Assembly (NCBI RefSeq): GCF_000227135.1
Contig: NC_018260.1
Coordinates: 801,201 to 865,200 of the forward strand
Length of the DNA stretch: 64,000 bases
Direction: 5' to 3'
Source: Leishmania donovani
Taxonomy: Eukaryota > Euglenozoa > Kinetoplastea > Trypanosomatida > Trypanosomatidae
The notes below the pieces were generated by a model, which was given only the letters and a program-made list of their open reading frames with translations, searched no databases and was not told the DNA's origin. The position numbers and the translations under genes were made by a program. The first letter of the stretch is position 1, and every line of letters starts with the position of its first letter. Shown one piece after another: positions 20,941-31,303 of this stretch.

Positions 20941-22596
20941 GGGCGGGCCGCGATGCATCGAGGAGGAGCTGCCGAAGGTGGGCAGGGGAGGAGGCCAGGC
21001 GTATCGGCTCCAAGCGTCTTGCTATTTTTCCTTTGCTTTGCTTCTTTTTCTTTGCTTTCAGGTTTTGCGTTTCCCATTCTTACACCCCGGTGAGGAGAGA
21101 CTTGGTGACGCACACGGGGGCAGCGCACCGCAGGTGCGAGTACAGCACCTCAGGCGGGCCTAGGTGTGCGTGTGTGCGGCGCTCTCCGTCACTGTTGCGA
21201 TTCAAACAAAGTGCTCGTCTTCGTTGGACTCTTTGCTGCACTGCTGTTCCTGTCTCTCTGCCGCCTTCTCCTGCTCTCTCCGTTGCGTGCTCACTCCACG
21301 CGCCGAGGCTGCCATCCACTCGCTAGCCGACGGGCCTGCCTTTCCTCGTTGTTTTTGCTGCATGTGATGGTACCCATAGAACCAAGTAACTTCTCCCTCT
21401 TTTACATGTGCCGCAGGCGTGCATGGATGAGTGCCTGCCTTCCTCATGACTCTGCTTTTACGTGAGCGTGTAGGCTTCGTGTGGCTAGATGGCGGCGCTT
21501 CGTTCTTCCCTGAGTATGCTCATCTCTTTCTGTCGGGATTTCTTGTCTCTACTGGTGCCCCTTGCTGACAGGCCGGCGGGCGGGGGCACCCTTCACAGTG
21601 GGCGGTATCTCAAGGGTCCAATGCACCCCTCCCCCCTCCCCTCGCTTGAGCCGTTGACTTGGGAGAGTGAGGGAGAGAGAAGAAGCGCGGGGCTGGAGGA
21701 TGGACAGTGACAGGGAGCAGATGCCACTGCGCCCTCTTGTTGCTCACCATTTTGTTTTTCTTCGCTCCTCTTGCTCCTCCTAGTGCGTGTGTCATCGTAT
21801 TCAGGGAAGCGGGGCGGCGCCCGTTGGGCGGTGAGCGTGCCGCGGATGACCCGCCGGGTGCGGGAAACACAGGTGAGTATGCATTCATAGAGTCCGGGGC
21901 TCCTTTTGCTTCCCTCTCACGGCAGTGTTTTGGCACTTCTTCGTGGGCGTGTGTGCGCGTCGGTGCGCGGACACCGAGGCGATCGGTGCGGTCGGTGGCG
22001 TTCTCCTTCCGCCATGAGACCAGGGAGACATGTGAAGAGACAAACAAAAAGAGAGGGCGACGCACACAGCGGCATGTCAGCGCCGCCACGCGCACTCGCC
22101 GCGCTTTCGCATTGGAAGGGGGTATCGCGAGGAGCGCGTGTGGTGGAGCGCTTTGCTTTAGTGAGCTCGCCACTTCTCTCTCTTTCCACGTTGGTGGCAT
22201 GGAGGTCGAGAGGAGAGGGGGAGGACTGCCGTTGCTCTGCCCTCCGGCGCGCACGCCGACGAAAGAAGGCCCTCTCGCGTATTCCGCTCATTCGCCCAGG
22301 TGGAGGACAGCCGTGGCCACGACTTGTGCCCGTGCAAGCTGCCTCATCCTTTATACTTTGCCGATCGTTGTCTCTTCTCAAGCTACTGCTCTCACTCTCT
22401 CTCTTTTTCACTGCCTTCAGTCACCCGCGGGCTTGTGGCCCGACGGAAGCCCTGCGGCTGCCGCACTTCTTTCCCTCCTCCTCCTGCTAGTCTCTTACCT
22501 TTTATTCTCTCACTCTCGTTCTCTCATGCAGGGGCGGACGTGTAGCCTCCCTCACGAGCTGATCCCTTCCCTCGCGCCTTTTCTTCCGCTCCACAG
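20941..22596. other. Intergenic region, kinase to DUF3223-like gene
   Basis: Mixed-composition DNA with purine-rich blocks near 21660-21710 and a T/C-rich right end. A 375-codon open frame (21707-22834) runs through it and into the next gene in another frame; I reject it as coding. The acceptor for the next gene is at its right end. Confidence 0.6.
22495..22531 (+). promoter_or_regulatory. Predicted spliced-leader acceptor for the DUF3223-like gene
   Basis: The tract ttctctcactctcgttctct is followed by atgcag, with AG at 22530-22531, giving a 5' UTR of about 65 bases. Another poly-Y tract ends in an AG (22595-22596) directly against the ATG and would leave almost no 5' UTR. Confidence 0.55.
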
Positions 22597-25500
22597 ATGT
22601 CCTTTGTGTATAGAGGCCTGCCGCGAAGCGAGCGGCTCCTTCCACTGGAGTCCACAGATGTGCTCGGCTCGACGGATTCGTTTCTCCTGCACGTCCTTCA
22701 CCGTCGCCACGACGGAGACGGGGACGCAGGCGATGCGCCGTGGCGTAGCAAGCGGCTGCGCGAGCACGTCTCGCTGTACTGGGATCAGCAGCACACGTAC
22801 CACTTTTATCAACGCACGCTACTGCACGGGGTGAGATCGACGCGCGGCCCGGTGCGCTTTGCCGGTTTTCCGCAAGTGCGGACTGCGCCGGAGCGCACAG
22901 GCGTGGCGTCAAGAGCGGCACACGCTCCGGAATTCGATCGCGCCGAGTGCAGCGGAGCACGAGTCTCAGCAAATGACAGTGCCTTCCCGCCGTCTCAACG
23001 TGGCGCGGAAGCCGCCGCAGCTGCATCCTCATCTCCGCCACTATCCGTTGAGGGCGCATTGCCGCCGCCACGCTCGCTCGCGGCGTGGAACTGGATATCT
23101 CTGGTTGCTCCGTACGAGCGGCTGCTGTGCCCCTCGCTTCTGTACAGCGCATTGCTTTCTCCCTCTGTCGGCGGCTGCACATCTCTATACTACGCCACAC
23201 GGCAACCATCGCCAGCACCCGAGGCTGCTTCTACACCTGCTCCCGCTGGGTGCGCGCGCGCGCGGTGGAGCACGCACACGTGCCAATCCTTATGGGCCTT
23301 GCACTCCTTTGCTGCCGAGGCTTCGATACCGGTGCAGGAGATGTACGTGATGTGCGCGGGCACGATCATATACCTCGACCTCATCATGACAGCTGGCAGG
23401 GTTTGGTCCGAGCTCGAGGGGCTGTGGGGCAGCAACCTCATCGTCGAACTTGAAAGAGAAAGCGAGACGGTTCGGACGGGCTGCCCTGACAACAGCGAAA
23501 CCGAGACGCGCCTGCAGCTGAGCTCGTTGAAGTCGTTCCTCTCTCAGCCTCCGCAAACATACGCAGCTATGCTTCAGCACGTGCGTGTCTTGCTGGAAGC
23601 TCTCGCAAGCACCACCACAGCAGCCACAAGCTCCAATGAGCCCGCGGCGCCCGAAGCGGCGAGCACTGCTCTCCCTCGCCCTCTCGCGCCGTGGCTTGAG
23701 GCTGCTATGGGGAAGGAAGTGTGGACCTCTGCCCCAGATACCTGGGCAGCCGGCAGCGACAGCAATGGTGGCGATGCGAGCTCTGTTGTAGTACAAACTT
23801 TGAGGCACGCGGTTGCAGAGTGGCTGTCGCGGAGAGGCGCCACTGTCACCGCCACCACACCAACCGGCAGCCGCGCAGCGCCGCTGCCACCGCGCGATCT
23901 TTGCCTGTCGCGAGGGTCGAACCGCGGTGTGTCCGCCTCTCCCAAGTTAGCCATGCTTTCCAACTGCTACTCCGCGCGTGCAGGGTCTCCCACGCCGCGT
24001 GCGGGCACAAGGCGGCAATCTATGACTACCGCCGTTTCCATCACCTTCGAGCCCTTCGAGCCGCACGATACACCTCGCGATCAGCACCCCTTCTTTCTTC
24101 CGCCACTTCCTCAAGACCCTGCGTTCATCGCCTTCGCTGTCGTGTGGAGACGCACGCTGCGGCGATGCGTGCTGGAGCCGGACATGCTGCGGCAACGTCT
24201 ACGCCAGGTGATCCTCGGCTATGCAGGTCAGCGCTGTGAGGAGCTCCTTCGCGAAGCAAGGCAACAGCAGTTGCAGCGGCGGCAATCCGTGGACTCGTTC
24301 ACTGTAGCCGGACCACGCGAAGGGCCCTTGTCGACAAGTGCATCAGCAGACCACCCAGACATCATGGGCAAGAACAGCGCCGCCGCCGATTCCGCTCTTG
24401 GTGACGCTACGCTCACATCTTTGCCGTCCTTGTCCGCAGCCGCAGCGCCTCCGTCTTTACTGTTGCTCACCTGTGACCCTACTGCTACTTCGTTCCGCGT
24501 ACTGGGCCCCCGCTGCGGAGAATGGCTGACGTCCAGCCGCGGTGGTGGCGGCTGGAGCGGTTTTCGGGGAGAGCTGTTCCGCTGTGTTGGACCGCCACCG
24601 CCGCCGTTGATGGTCGTGCCATTGCTGAGCGGTACCCGAGCTGCGCAGGCGCGTCGCCGGCTGCCGCCGTCTTCGGGCACTGCCTCCTCCGCTGCAGCCT
24701 CTGCGCCGTCCGCGGAGCAGCTCACCGAGATGTTTGTGGACGGGGCTCTCGAGCTAGACAGCGCCGGCGGCGTTTCTTCGGCGACGCCCGCGGCCCCCGC
24801 CTCGCACATTTCGCCCTTGCTGTACAGCGCTGAGGAGTTGGCGGATCGGCTCTGTCGACTTGGCTCGGCGTTGCCTCGCTACGCCACGGAGGTGTGCGGC
24901 GACCGTCTGCGCCCTGCCGACGCGAACTTCGTGCGGGAGGTGCTGCAGCGTCACTGCCTTCCCCTTCTTCTTGCTTGCCAGCGCCGCGGTATTCAGCAGT
25001 GGGGTCTGCGCGGCTGGATGAAGGGCATCGCCCTGACTTTGCTGGACAACAGCGGAGCCGAGTCCCGCGTGATTACCCCGGCGAAGCTCGTGGAGCTGGG
25101 GCTGCAACAGGCTAGATCGGCCGGCGACCGGAAGGCCTTCGCGACGGCGACGACGTTGCGGATGGTGATGGACGGCGGGCTTAGTGAGGCGCTCGCGTTT
25201 TTGGAACATGTGCAGAAGCGGCCGCAACGCACGGTGAGGCGGCTGCCGGTGCGACGACTGGTGGGTGACAGCGGCGGTATCGGCAGCAGCGCCGCATCGC
25301 CACCGGCACCGGTGCCCAACTACACCGTGGTAGTGGTGGAGGCGCTGCTCCTGCGCCGGGCAGAAGAGAGCGCGCTCTTCCGCATTTTCCAAAGCCACCC
25401 TTCTGCACCGCTGCTGGCGGGATGCGGCGTGCAGAGGCTCGCGTTGCCGCCAGCCGCCACCGCGCCAGAGAGAAGGCGTGGGGGTGGCGGCGGCTATCTT

Positions 25501-26346
25501 CCCCCGCCGGGATCGTCGATGCTTCTTCTCGTGCGCACGTGCGGCGTGGCCGTGGATTGGGATTTGCAGGATTGCTACGAGCGTCCGAGGTTCTCGCGAC
25601 TGCGGGAGCCGCGGCGGCTGGTGTCGCACCCCCCTCGCGGCGGCGCTGCCAGCGGGGGTACGCAGTGGCTGCCGCTTCCGCCAGAGCTTGCGAACGCTGT
25701 GGAGCGGGTGACGCTGCAGCACATACGCGGAATGCTGCAATACTATCTCCGTTCGCTAGACGCCACCGCAGCGCCTTTTGCCGCCGGCCGTACCGCCGGT
25801 GATGCACCGCTTGCGAGCGGCGTAAAACGATCAAGGACAGATTCGGAGAGCGAGAGTGTGGAGAGGCCCCACGAGCCGCTGTCAAACACCGGCGTAGGAC
25901 CTGCAGAGCGCATAACGGGCACGGAGTCATCAGCAGTGGTGTCACGGGCTGACGCGGGTGGCGCATCTGTTGCTGATATACCACGCACGACGTTGTTCCC
26001 CGTTGACCGCGCGGCGGTGCTGTACGTTCTGCGGCACCACCCGCAGTACTACCGGCAGGTGAGGGGGTGCGGAATCAAGCAGGTGTACGTCGCTGCGGCG
26101 ACTTTGTCCCCGGAAGAATCGGCCGCAGTGGTGGCCCGTGCGAATATGGCGCCGGATCGAACTGGCACCCTTGCCGCAGCTGCGGCCACCTCTGCAAGCC
26201 GCTCCTCCTCGGCTACTTTGGGGCCTCGCCGAGCGGCGGTCATTGTTGAGCGGGTTTGCGGTCAATCCATCGAGGTGGACGTCGAGGCGTGCTACGACAA
26301 GGCGCGTGAGGGTAGGCCACTGCGCCCCTTCGTGATGCTTACCTAA
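22597..26346 (+). CDS. Large protein with two C-terminal DUF3223/DeCL-like repeats
   Basis: The 1249-residue product starts at the ATG at 22597. Residues 1-90 look globular (SLYWDQQHTYHFYQRTLL). The middle has low-complexity S/A/P/G stretches between globular islands, one of them around residues 745-905 (helical, with RGWMKGIALTLL). The C-terminus holds two copies of a domain, at about residues 910-1000 and 1130-1240. Each has H-P (H934; H1148), then G-C-G-[VI] (942-944; 1157-1159), then V-x(2-3)-C-G-x(2)-[VI]-[DE]-x-D-[LV]-x(2)-C-Y (C982 to C993; C1221 to C1232, the same 11-residue spacing). This pattern resembles DUF3223/DeCL, a domain known from plant Pol IV/V tails, chloroplast rRNA-processing proteins and organelle factors. 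A role in organellar RNA metabolism is only an inference. No clear targeting peptide is seen at this start. Confidence 0.65.
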   Translation: MSFVYRGLPRSERLLPLESTDVLGSTDSFLLHVLHRRHDGDGDAGDAPWRSKRLREHVSLYWDQQHTYHFYQRTLLHGVRSTRGPVRFAGFPQVRTAPERTGVASRAAHAPEFDRAECSGARVSANDSAFPPSQRGAEAAAAASSSPPLSVEGALPPPRSLAAWNWISLVAPYERLLCPSLLYSALLSPSVGGCTSLYYATRQPSPAPEAASTPAPAGCARARWSTHTCQSLWALHSFAAEASIPVQEMYVMCAGTIIYLDLIMTAGRVWSELEGLWGSNLIVELERESETVRTGCPDNSETETRLQLSSLKSFLSQPPQTYAAMLQHVRVLLEALASTTTAATSSNEPAAPEAASTALPRPLAPWLEAAMGKEVWTSAPDTWAAGSDSNGGDASSVVVQTLRHAVAEWLSRRGATVTATTPTGSRAAPLPPRDLCLSRGSNRGVSASPKLAMLSNCYSARAGSPTPRAGTRRQSMTTAVSITFEPFEPHDTPRDQHPFFLPPLPQDPAFIAFAVVWRRTLRRCVLEPDMLRQRLRQVILGYAGQRCEELLREARQQQLQRRQSVDSFTVAGPREGPLSTSASADHPDIMGKNSAAADSALGDATLTSLPSLSAAAAPPSLLLLTCDPTATSFRVLGPRCGEWLTSSRGGGGWSGFRGELFRCVGPPPPPLMVVPLLSGTRAAQARRRLPPSSGTASSAAASAPSAEQLTEMFVDGALELDSAGGVSSATPAAPASHISPLLYSAEELADRLCRLGSALPRYATEVCGDRLRPADANFVREVLQRHCLPLLLACQRRGIQQWGLRGWMKGIALTLLDNSGAESRVITPAKLVELGLQQARSAGDRKAFATATTLRMVMDGGLSEALAFLEHVQKRPQRTVRRLPVRRLVGDSGGIGSSAASPPAPVPNYTVVVVEALLLRRAEESALFRIFQSHPSAPLLAGCGVQRLALPPAATAPERRRGGGGGYLPPPGSSMLLLVRTCGVAVDWDLQDCYERPRFSRLREPRRLVSHPPRGGAASGGTQWLPLPPELANAVERVTLQHIRGMLQYYLRSLDATAAPFAAGRTAGDAPLASGVKRSRTDSESESVERPHEPLSNTGVGPAERITGTESSAVVSRADAGGASVADIPRTTLFPVDRAAVLYVLRHHPQYYRQVRGCGIKQVYVAAATLSPEESAAVVARANMAPDRTGTLAAAAATSASRSSSATLGPRRAAVIVERVCGQSIEVDVEACYDKAREGRPLRPFVMLT

Positions 26347-27091
26347 CAGCCGATGTCGTGTCGGGTGGTGATGGCCGTCGCCATGGCTCTGCACTCCTGG
26401 AAGGTAGTGCAGCCACAGCTGCATCCAGAGAGAGAGAGAGCGTTCGTCGATTGCCCCACCTCGAGTTTCTCTCCTCCGCTGCCTACACACGCACACAGTT
26501 GAAAGCGAAGGCGAGCGACTGCGGCGGAGGGGCGGGAGAAGGGACGGGGAAGACTTGCTCTTCGCATGCATCGCTTGCCTTGCATCGACGTCACTGGCGC
26601 GAGAAAGAGGGCGGAAGAAATCGCCCACTTTGACGACGACACGCAGGGGGGGGACGGGGCACGGCACAGGCGGCCCACTTGCACGCACACAGACACAGAC
26701 AAGACACAACGACAACTCAAACGCATCAGAGCTGCGGATGCTGGATGGCACCATCTTGCCATTGTGCACACCCGCGCGTGTTGAGCGGAGACGCGATTCT
26801 CGCTCAGCTTGACTCTCCCCATCTCGCAGTCTCTCCGTGCTGTCTTATGCTTTTCTTAATTCAGCGGTGAGGAGGGGGTGGGTGAGGCAACAGATCTGGG
26901 TTCACCAGAATACATTGTCCTGACGCCACAGACAAGGCTATGATGCTTGCGCTGCCACGCCGACGGAGACGCGCTTGTGCGGCGCCATCAACTGCCTTTA
27001 TTCTACCCCTTTCTCTCTATTTCTCGTCGGGGTGACTGCTCTCTCTTCCGTGATTGCTTGGGGCTTCCCGGTCGCGTCTCGCCTGCTGCAA

Positions 27092-27122
27092 CCACACGCA
27101 CACACACACATATATATATATG
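27092..27122. repeat. Compound (CA)n(TA)n microsatellite
   Basis: About nine CA units (one interrupted) run directly into about five TA units. The same CA-then-TA order recurs at 56204-56241. Confidence 0.85.
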
Positions 27123-27507
27123 CATGTGCATAGCTCTTGCTGTGCTACACTCTTTTCTTTGCCTTGCCTATACCTCTGTGTTTGTTGTGTGTGTGAACCC
27201 TAACAGGCCCCACCACCACTACAGCGACGCAGGCGTGCGCTCTCCCAGTTGCTCCGCTTTTCTATAGTGCTGCATGCTCAGCTAGCTCTATTGTCGACTT
27301 CCACTTTCCGCCCTTCTGTGTGGATGTGGTGTGTCTTCTCCCCATTGCCTGTACACGTCTCTTTCTCCCGTTGCCGCACAGCAGCTCCTGCCCCTCAGTC
27401 GATCATTCAACTGCGACTCTTGCCGCGCCTTCTTGTACGTGCCGCGCACGGAGCACGCTTCAGGAGAGAGTGCCCAGCGCTTTACTAGCCACGGCAACTC
27501 CTGTTGG

Positions 27508-27550
27508 ACTCTTTCCCTTCTCCACCTCCCCCTTTTTTCTTCCGTCGTAG
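27508..27550 (+). promoter_or_regulatory. Predicted spliced-leader acceptor for the copper ATPase gene
   Basis: A nearly pure C/T tract (27508-27547) ends in AG at 27549-27550, giving a 5' UTR of about 261 bases to the ATG at 27812. Confidence 0.6.
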
Positions 27551-27811
27551 ATCACCTCACACACGGTGTCCTTCACGACGACGACGCAATCAGCCACCTT
27601 CTACGGCACCTTCGCGCAGCGTCACGCGCATGCGAGGACGATTCGCACCGCGACGGGGACGCACGGCAACGGACAGCCAGAGTGCGTATCACTTGCTGTG
27701 TCTCAAGATTGCATCAGATCTGCAGTCAACCTCACTGACCCTGCGTCCTTGTGTGAGGTCAGACATCACCATTTCGACGACTGCTGCGGTTCCTGTCCTT
27801 TATCCACAACG

Positions 27812-30800
27812 ATGGGCGCGACGACTGCTCAAGTGGCTGGCGACAGGCAAGCAACGCGCCGCGTCACGCTGAACGTCTTTGGGATGACGTGCAGGGGATG
27901 TGCTCAACACGTGCAAGAGAATTTGATGGCACTGGGGGGAGTGCACTCCGTCTCCGTGGACCTCGACGCGCAGCTTGCCGAGGTGGATGTGGACGCGACC
28001 GATGCAGCTTCTGAGTTTCGCATCGAGCAGAAGGTGGTTTCGATGGGCTACACAGTGCAGCCCGCGGTACTGCCGTCGTGCGGGGCGCCGGGGCGAGAAG
28101 AGAGTGAGCTCTCACCAGCGCCGCCCCCTTTGCGTCCCAGTGCGGCAAGTCTCTCCCACGTCTCCTCCATTGCCTCTGTGCCGACGTGCTGTGCGTCACA
28201 GCTGCAGCGGCCCAGCGAGACGTCCAAGTCGACGGAAACGAGCTCGCTGCGACAGGGCGGCGGCTTCTTACCTTTCTCTCGCCGCTTCCGCCGGGTGCCG
28301 TGCGGCTGCGGTGGGCGCGGGTGCCTGTGCGCCTACGCGCCTGAGCCGGTGATGGTGACGGAGGAGACGCGTCTGCTTCCTGAAAATGACTCGGAGGAAT
28401 GCCTGTCGGAGAGGGCCGAGTCGCCATCGTCGGTGGACATTACTGTGGATGCCGTCCAGGCTCGCGCCTCACAGAGGCGCCGTGCCCCTGTGGGTGTCCG
28501 CGCCACGTCGCCGACCGCTGCAGCGGCAGCGGCGGAAGCCAAGACGAGCCTCCTGATCGAGGGCATGTCGTGCACCTCTTGTGCTGCTCGCATCGAGGCA
28601 AAACTCAAGCAGCTCAAGGGCGTGCTCGGCGTGTCTGTGAACTTCTCAGCCATGAGTGGGCAGGTACTGCACAACCCTGCTCTTGCATCACTCCAGAAGG
28701 TTGTGAGCTGTGTGGCCGACATGGGCTACATCGTGACGGCACAGGACACAACCGCCCCACTCGGCACCGCCGACGGCGAGCCACCACAACAGGGCGAGTG
28801 CAAGTGCCGCACCAACCTGCGAGCCGTCCCGGTGCATGTAGGGAGCCTCATGTCGGGCTATGAGCATCGCGTGGTTGTTCTAGGTATGCCATGTGCCTCC
28901 TGCGCAGCCCGTATAGAGCACAGGTTGCGGCAGATGCCCACTGTCCTGAGCTGCACCGTCTCCTTCGCTACTGGCACCGCCGTCATCACGACCTGCACCC
29001 CCAGCGGCTTCACGGACGCATGCAAGATGGTGCGCTCGATGGGGTATACTGTGACAGAGACGGCGCTGATGAAGCCTGACTCCCCCATTAGCCGCACTCG
29101 TGAGGCGCTCGAGCGCGCGCGCGAAATCGCGGAGCATGAGCGCAACCTGATCGGCAGCGCACTGCTGAGCGTGCCACTCGCGGCGGTGATGGTCTTGACA
29201 GTGTTCATGGACATCATGGCGCGGCCGCTGCTGGCGCTCATGATCGACGGGATGCAGTTCTGCGTCGTCACCCCGATCGTCTTCCACTTTGGTCAAGGCT
29301 TCTTCCTCAGCGCGTGGCGCAGCTGGCAGCACGGCGCCTACACGATGGATACGCTCGTTGCCATTGGCACGGGCTGCACATACGCCTACTCCACTGTTGT
29401 CTACCTGCTCACGCTGTTTGTGTACCCGCATGCGCGTATGATGACGTACTTTGACACGGCAGGAATGCTGACAACCTTCATGCTACTTGGCCGCTTCCTC
29501 GAGGCGCGGGCAAAACGCAGCGCAAGTGGGGCGGTCATTGAGCTGATGAGTCTGATGCCGACAACGGCCGTGTGCGTGCAGCCAGACGGGAGTGAGGTGC
29601 GGGTGAGCGCGTCGCAGCTGCAGAAGGGCGCCCTCGTGCGTGTGCTGGCCGGCGATCGTGTTCCTGTCGACGGCACTATCGTCGAAGGCAGCTCCGAGTT
29701 GGACGAGCAGATGGTGACAGGCGAGTCACTGTCGAAGCAGAAGAAGCCCGGCGAAGAGGTGGTCGGCGGCACCCTTAACATCACCGGATCGCTGCTCATC
29801 CGCGCGGACAAGGTTGGGGAAGAGACGATGATCGCGCAGGTGCTGCGTATTGTGCAGGAGGCTCAAAACACAAAGCCATCTATCCAGCGCGCTGCCGACC
29901 GAATCGCCATGTCGTTTGTGCCTTTCGTCCTCGTCTTCTCCCTCCTGACGCTCGGCTTGTGGCTTTTGCTCGGTGTGGCGGACGCGTACCCGGTGTCGTG
30001 GCGCGGGGCGGAGACAAGCTGGCAGGCGTTCGCCTTCAACTTCTTCATCTCAACCGTTGTCGCCGCCTGTCCGTGCGCGCTGGGACTGGCCACTCCGACA
30101 GCGATCATGGTGGGCACCGGCGTGGGGGCGAAAAACGGAGTGCTGGTAAAGAGTGGCACCACGCTGGAGGAGGTGCGAAGTGTCAACTGCGTCGTGCTCG
30201 ACAAGACGGGCACCATCACCAACGGTCGGCTGGAGGTGGTTCGGACACACATGATAATGGCGGGTTTGGCGTTGCCTCCAACTACGACCGCGCAGCCTCA
30301 TGGCAGCTCGGATGCTGCCTTGGTGCGCTGCCTTGTCGGGCTCGTGGAGGCGCAGTCTAACCACCCTATCGCGAAGGCGGTCAGCGCCAAGCTACTGGCG
30401 GAGACTGACAGCGGCACGGACGAGGTGCAGCGCCGCGCCCGCTATGGGGTGTCATCCGTTGTGACGCATGGTGGCAAGGGCGTGGAGGCCTCGGTGACCG
30501 TGAGGCCAGCAAGCGACGACAACGGCAAGGTCTCTTCCGAGCCGCCACCGCCGCGAGCGCATCATGTCCTCGTCGGGAATGTGGCGCTTCTGCGCGAGCA
30601 CGGCGTTTCGTTAACCCGTGAGGTGGCCCACCTCGTCGAGGAGGAGAACGGGCACGGTCTGACAACTGTTGTTGCTGCGGTCGATGGCGCAGCGTGCGTT
30701 GTCGTCAGCCTTGCCGACGGCCCGAAGCGTGAGGCGCACGGTGTCATCCGGTATCTGCACAAGGCTGGGATTCGCGTGCTGATGGTCACGGGCGACAACG

Positions 30801-31303
30801 CCGGCGTGGCGGGCCGGATCGCGGCCGAGGTCGGAATCCACTCGAAAGATGTGTACGCCGAGGCGCTTCCTATCGCCAAGGCGGAGATTGTTAAGGAGCT
30901 GCAGGAGCAGGGGTCGCGGGTGATGTTCGTTGGCGATGGCATCAACGACAGCCCCGCCCTGGCACAGGCCAACGTCGGAGTCGCCCTCGGCGCTGGCACC
31001 GAAGTGGCGATTGAGGCGGCCGACGCGGTGCTCGTGCACGATAGCCTTGTGGATCTGCTGAACTTGCAATCCCTATCCAAGGTCACTGTGCGACGCATCT
31101 ACGGCAACTTCATCTGGGCCTTTGGGTACAATCTGCTGATGCTCCCCACTGCCAGCGGGCTGCTGTACCCTTTCTTTCACATTCGGCTTCCTCCCGTCGC
31201 GGCGGGCGCGGCGATGATGTTGTCCAGCCTCAGCGTTCTGACATCGAGCCTGACCATCCGCTGCTTCCGCGCACATCGCGAACGCGATTTTTATTTCACG
31301 TGA
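27812..31303 (+). CDS. P1B-type copper-transporting ATPase with three HMA domains
   Basis: The 1163-residue product starts at the first ATG of the frame. Three heavy-metal-associated domains carry GMTCRGC (C27, C30), GMSCTSC (C254, C257) and GMPCASC (C361, C364). Membrane helices follow. The catalytic core is complete: TGES (636-639), CPC in the transport helix (753-755), DKTGT with phosphorylated D797, a SNHPIAKAV histidine-proline motif, MVTGDN and GDGINDSPA (from 1041). CPC plus the final-helix YN and MLSS-type motifs indicate the Cu(I) P1B-1 group (ATP7/CCC2). It exports cytosolic copper or delivers it to the secretory pathway. The linker between HMA1 and HMA2 is about 220 residues and carries CGCGGRGCLC (164-173). 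A further CxC (C330, C332) lies between HMA2 and HMA3. There is no N-terminal signal. Confidence 0.93.
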   Translation: MGATTAQVAGDRQATRRVTLNVFGMTCRGCAQHVQENLMALGGVHSVSVDLDAQLAEVDVDATDAASEFRIEQKVVSMGYTVQPAVLPSCGAPGREESELSPAPPPLRPSAASLSHVSSIASVPTCCASQLQRPSETSKSTETSSLRQGGGFLPFSRRFRRVPCGCGGRGCLCAYAPEPVMVTEETRLLPENDSEECLSERAESPSSVDITVDAVQARASQRRRAPVGVRATSPTAAAAAAEAKTSLLIEGMSCTSCAARIEAKLKQLKGVLGVSVNFSAMSGQVLHNPALASLQKVVSCVADMGYIVTAQDTTAPLGTADGEPPQQGECKCRTNLRAVPVHVGSLMSGYEHRVVVLGMPCASCAARIEHRLRQMPTVLSCTVSFATGTAVITTCTPSGFTDACKMVRSMGYTVTETALMKPDSPISRTREALERAREIAEHERNLIGSALLSVPLAAVMVLTVFMDIMARPLLALMIDGMQFCVVTPIVFHFGQGFFLSAWRSWQHGAYTMDTLVAIGTGCTYAYSTVVYLLTLFVYPHARMMTYFDTAGMLTTFMLLGRFLEARAKRSASGAVIELMSLMPTTAVCVQPDGSEVRVSASQLQKGALVRVLAGDRVPVDGTIVEGSSELDEQMVTGESLSKQKKPGEEVVGGTLNITGSLLIRADKVGEETMIAQVLRIVQEAQNTKPSIQRAADRIAMSFVPFVLVFSLLTLGLWLLLGVADAYPVSWRGAETSWQAFAFNFFISTVVAACPCALGLATPTAIMVGTGVGAKNGVLVKSGTTLEEVRSVNCVVLDKTGTITNGRLEVVRTHMIMAGLALPPTTTAQPHGSSDAALVRCLVGLVEAQSNHPIAKAVSAKLLAETDSGTDEVQRRARYGVSSVVTHGGKGVEASVTVRPASDDNGKVSSEPPPPRAHHVLVGNVALLREHGVSLTREVAHLVEEENGHGLTTVVAAVDGAACVVVSLADGPKREAHGVIRYLHKAGIRVLMVTGDNAGVAGRIAAEVGIHSKDVYAEALPIAKAEIVKELQEQGSRVMFVGDGINDSPALAQANVGVALGAGTEVAIEAADAVLVHDSLVDLLNLQSLSKVTVRRIYGNFIWAFGYNLLMLPTASGLLYPFFHIRLPPVAAGAAMMLSSLSVLTSSLTIRCFRAHRERDFYFT

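Larger units (their letters stand above)
26347..27811. other. Intergenic region, DUF3223-like gene to copper ATPase
   Basis: It includes a CA/TA compound microsatellite (27092-27122), a G run near 26646-26652, and T/C-rich DNA from about 27300. The ATPase frame stays open upstream to 27566, but without an ATG. A strong acceptor sits at 27549-27550. Confidence 0.6.

Noticed and set aside
21707..22834. 375-codon + strand open frame before and into the DUF3223-like gene
   Set aside because: Runs out of frame across the start of a much longer, domain-bearing gene, crosses that gene's poly-Y tract and acceptor, and its composition is UTR-like.
24754..25740. 328-codon minus-strand open frame
   Set aside because: Antisense shadow of the GC-rich DUF3223-like gene; rich in R, H, Q and A with no family resemblance.
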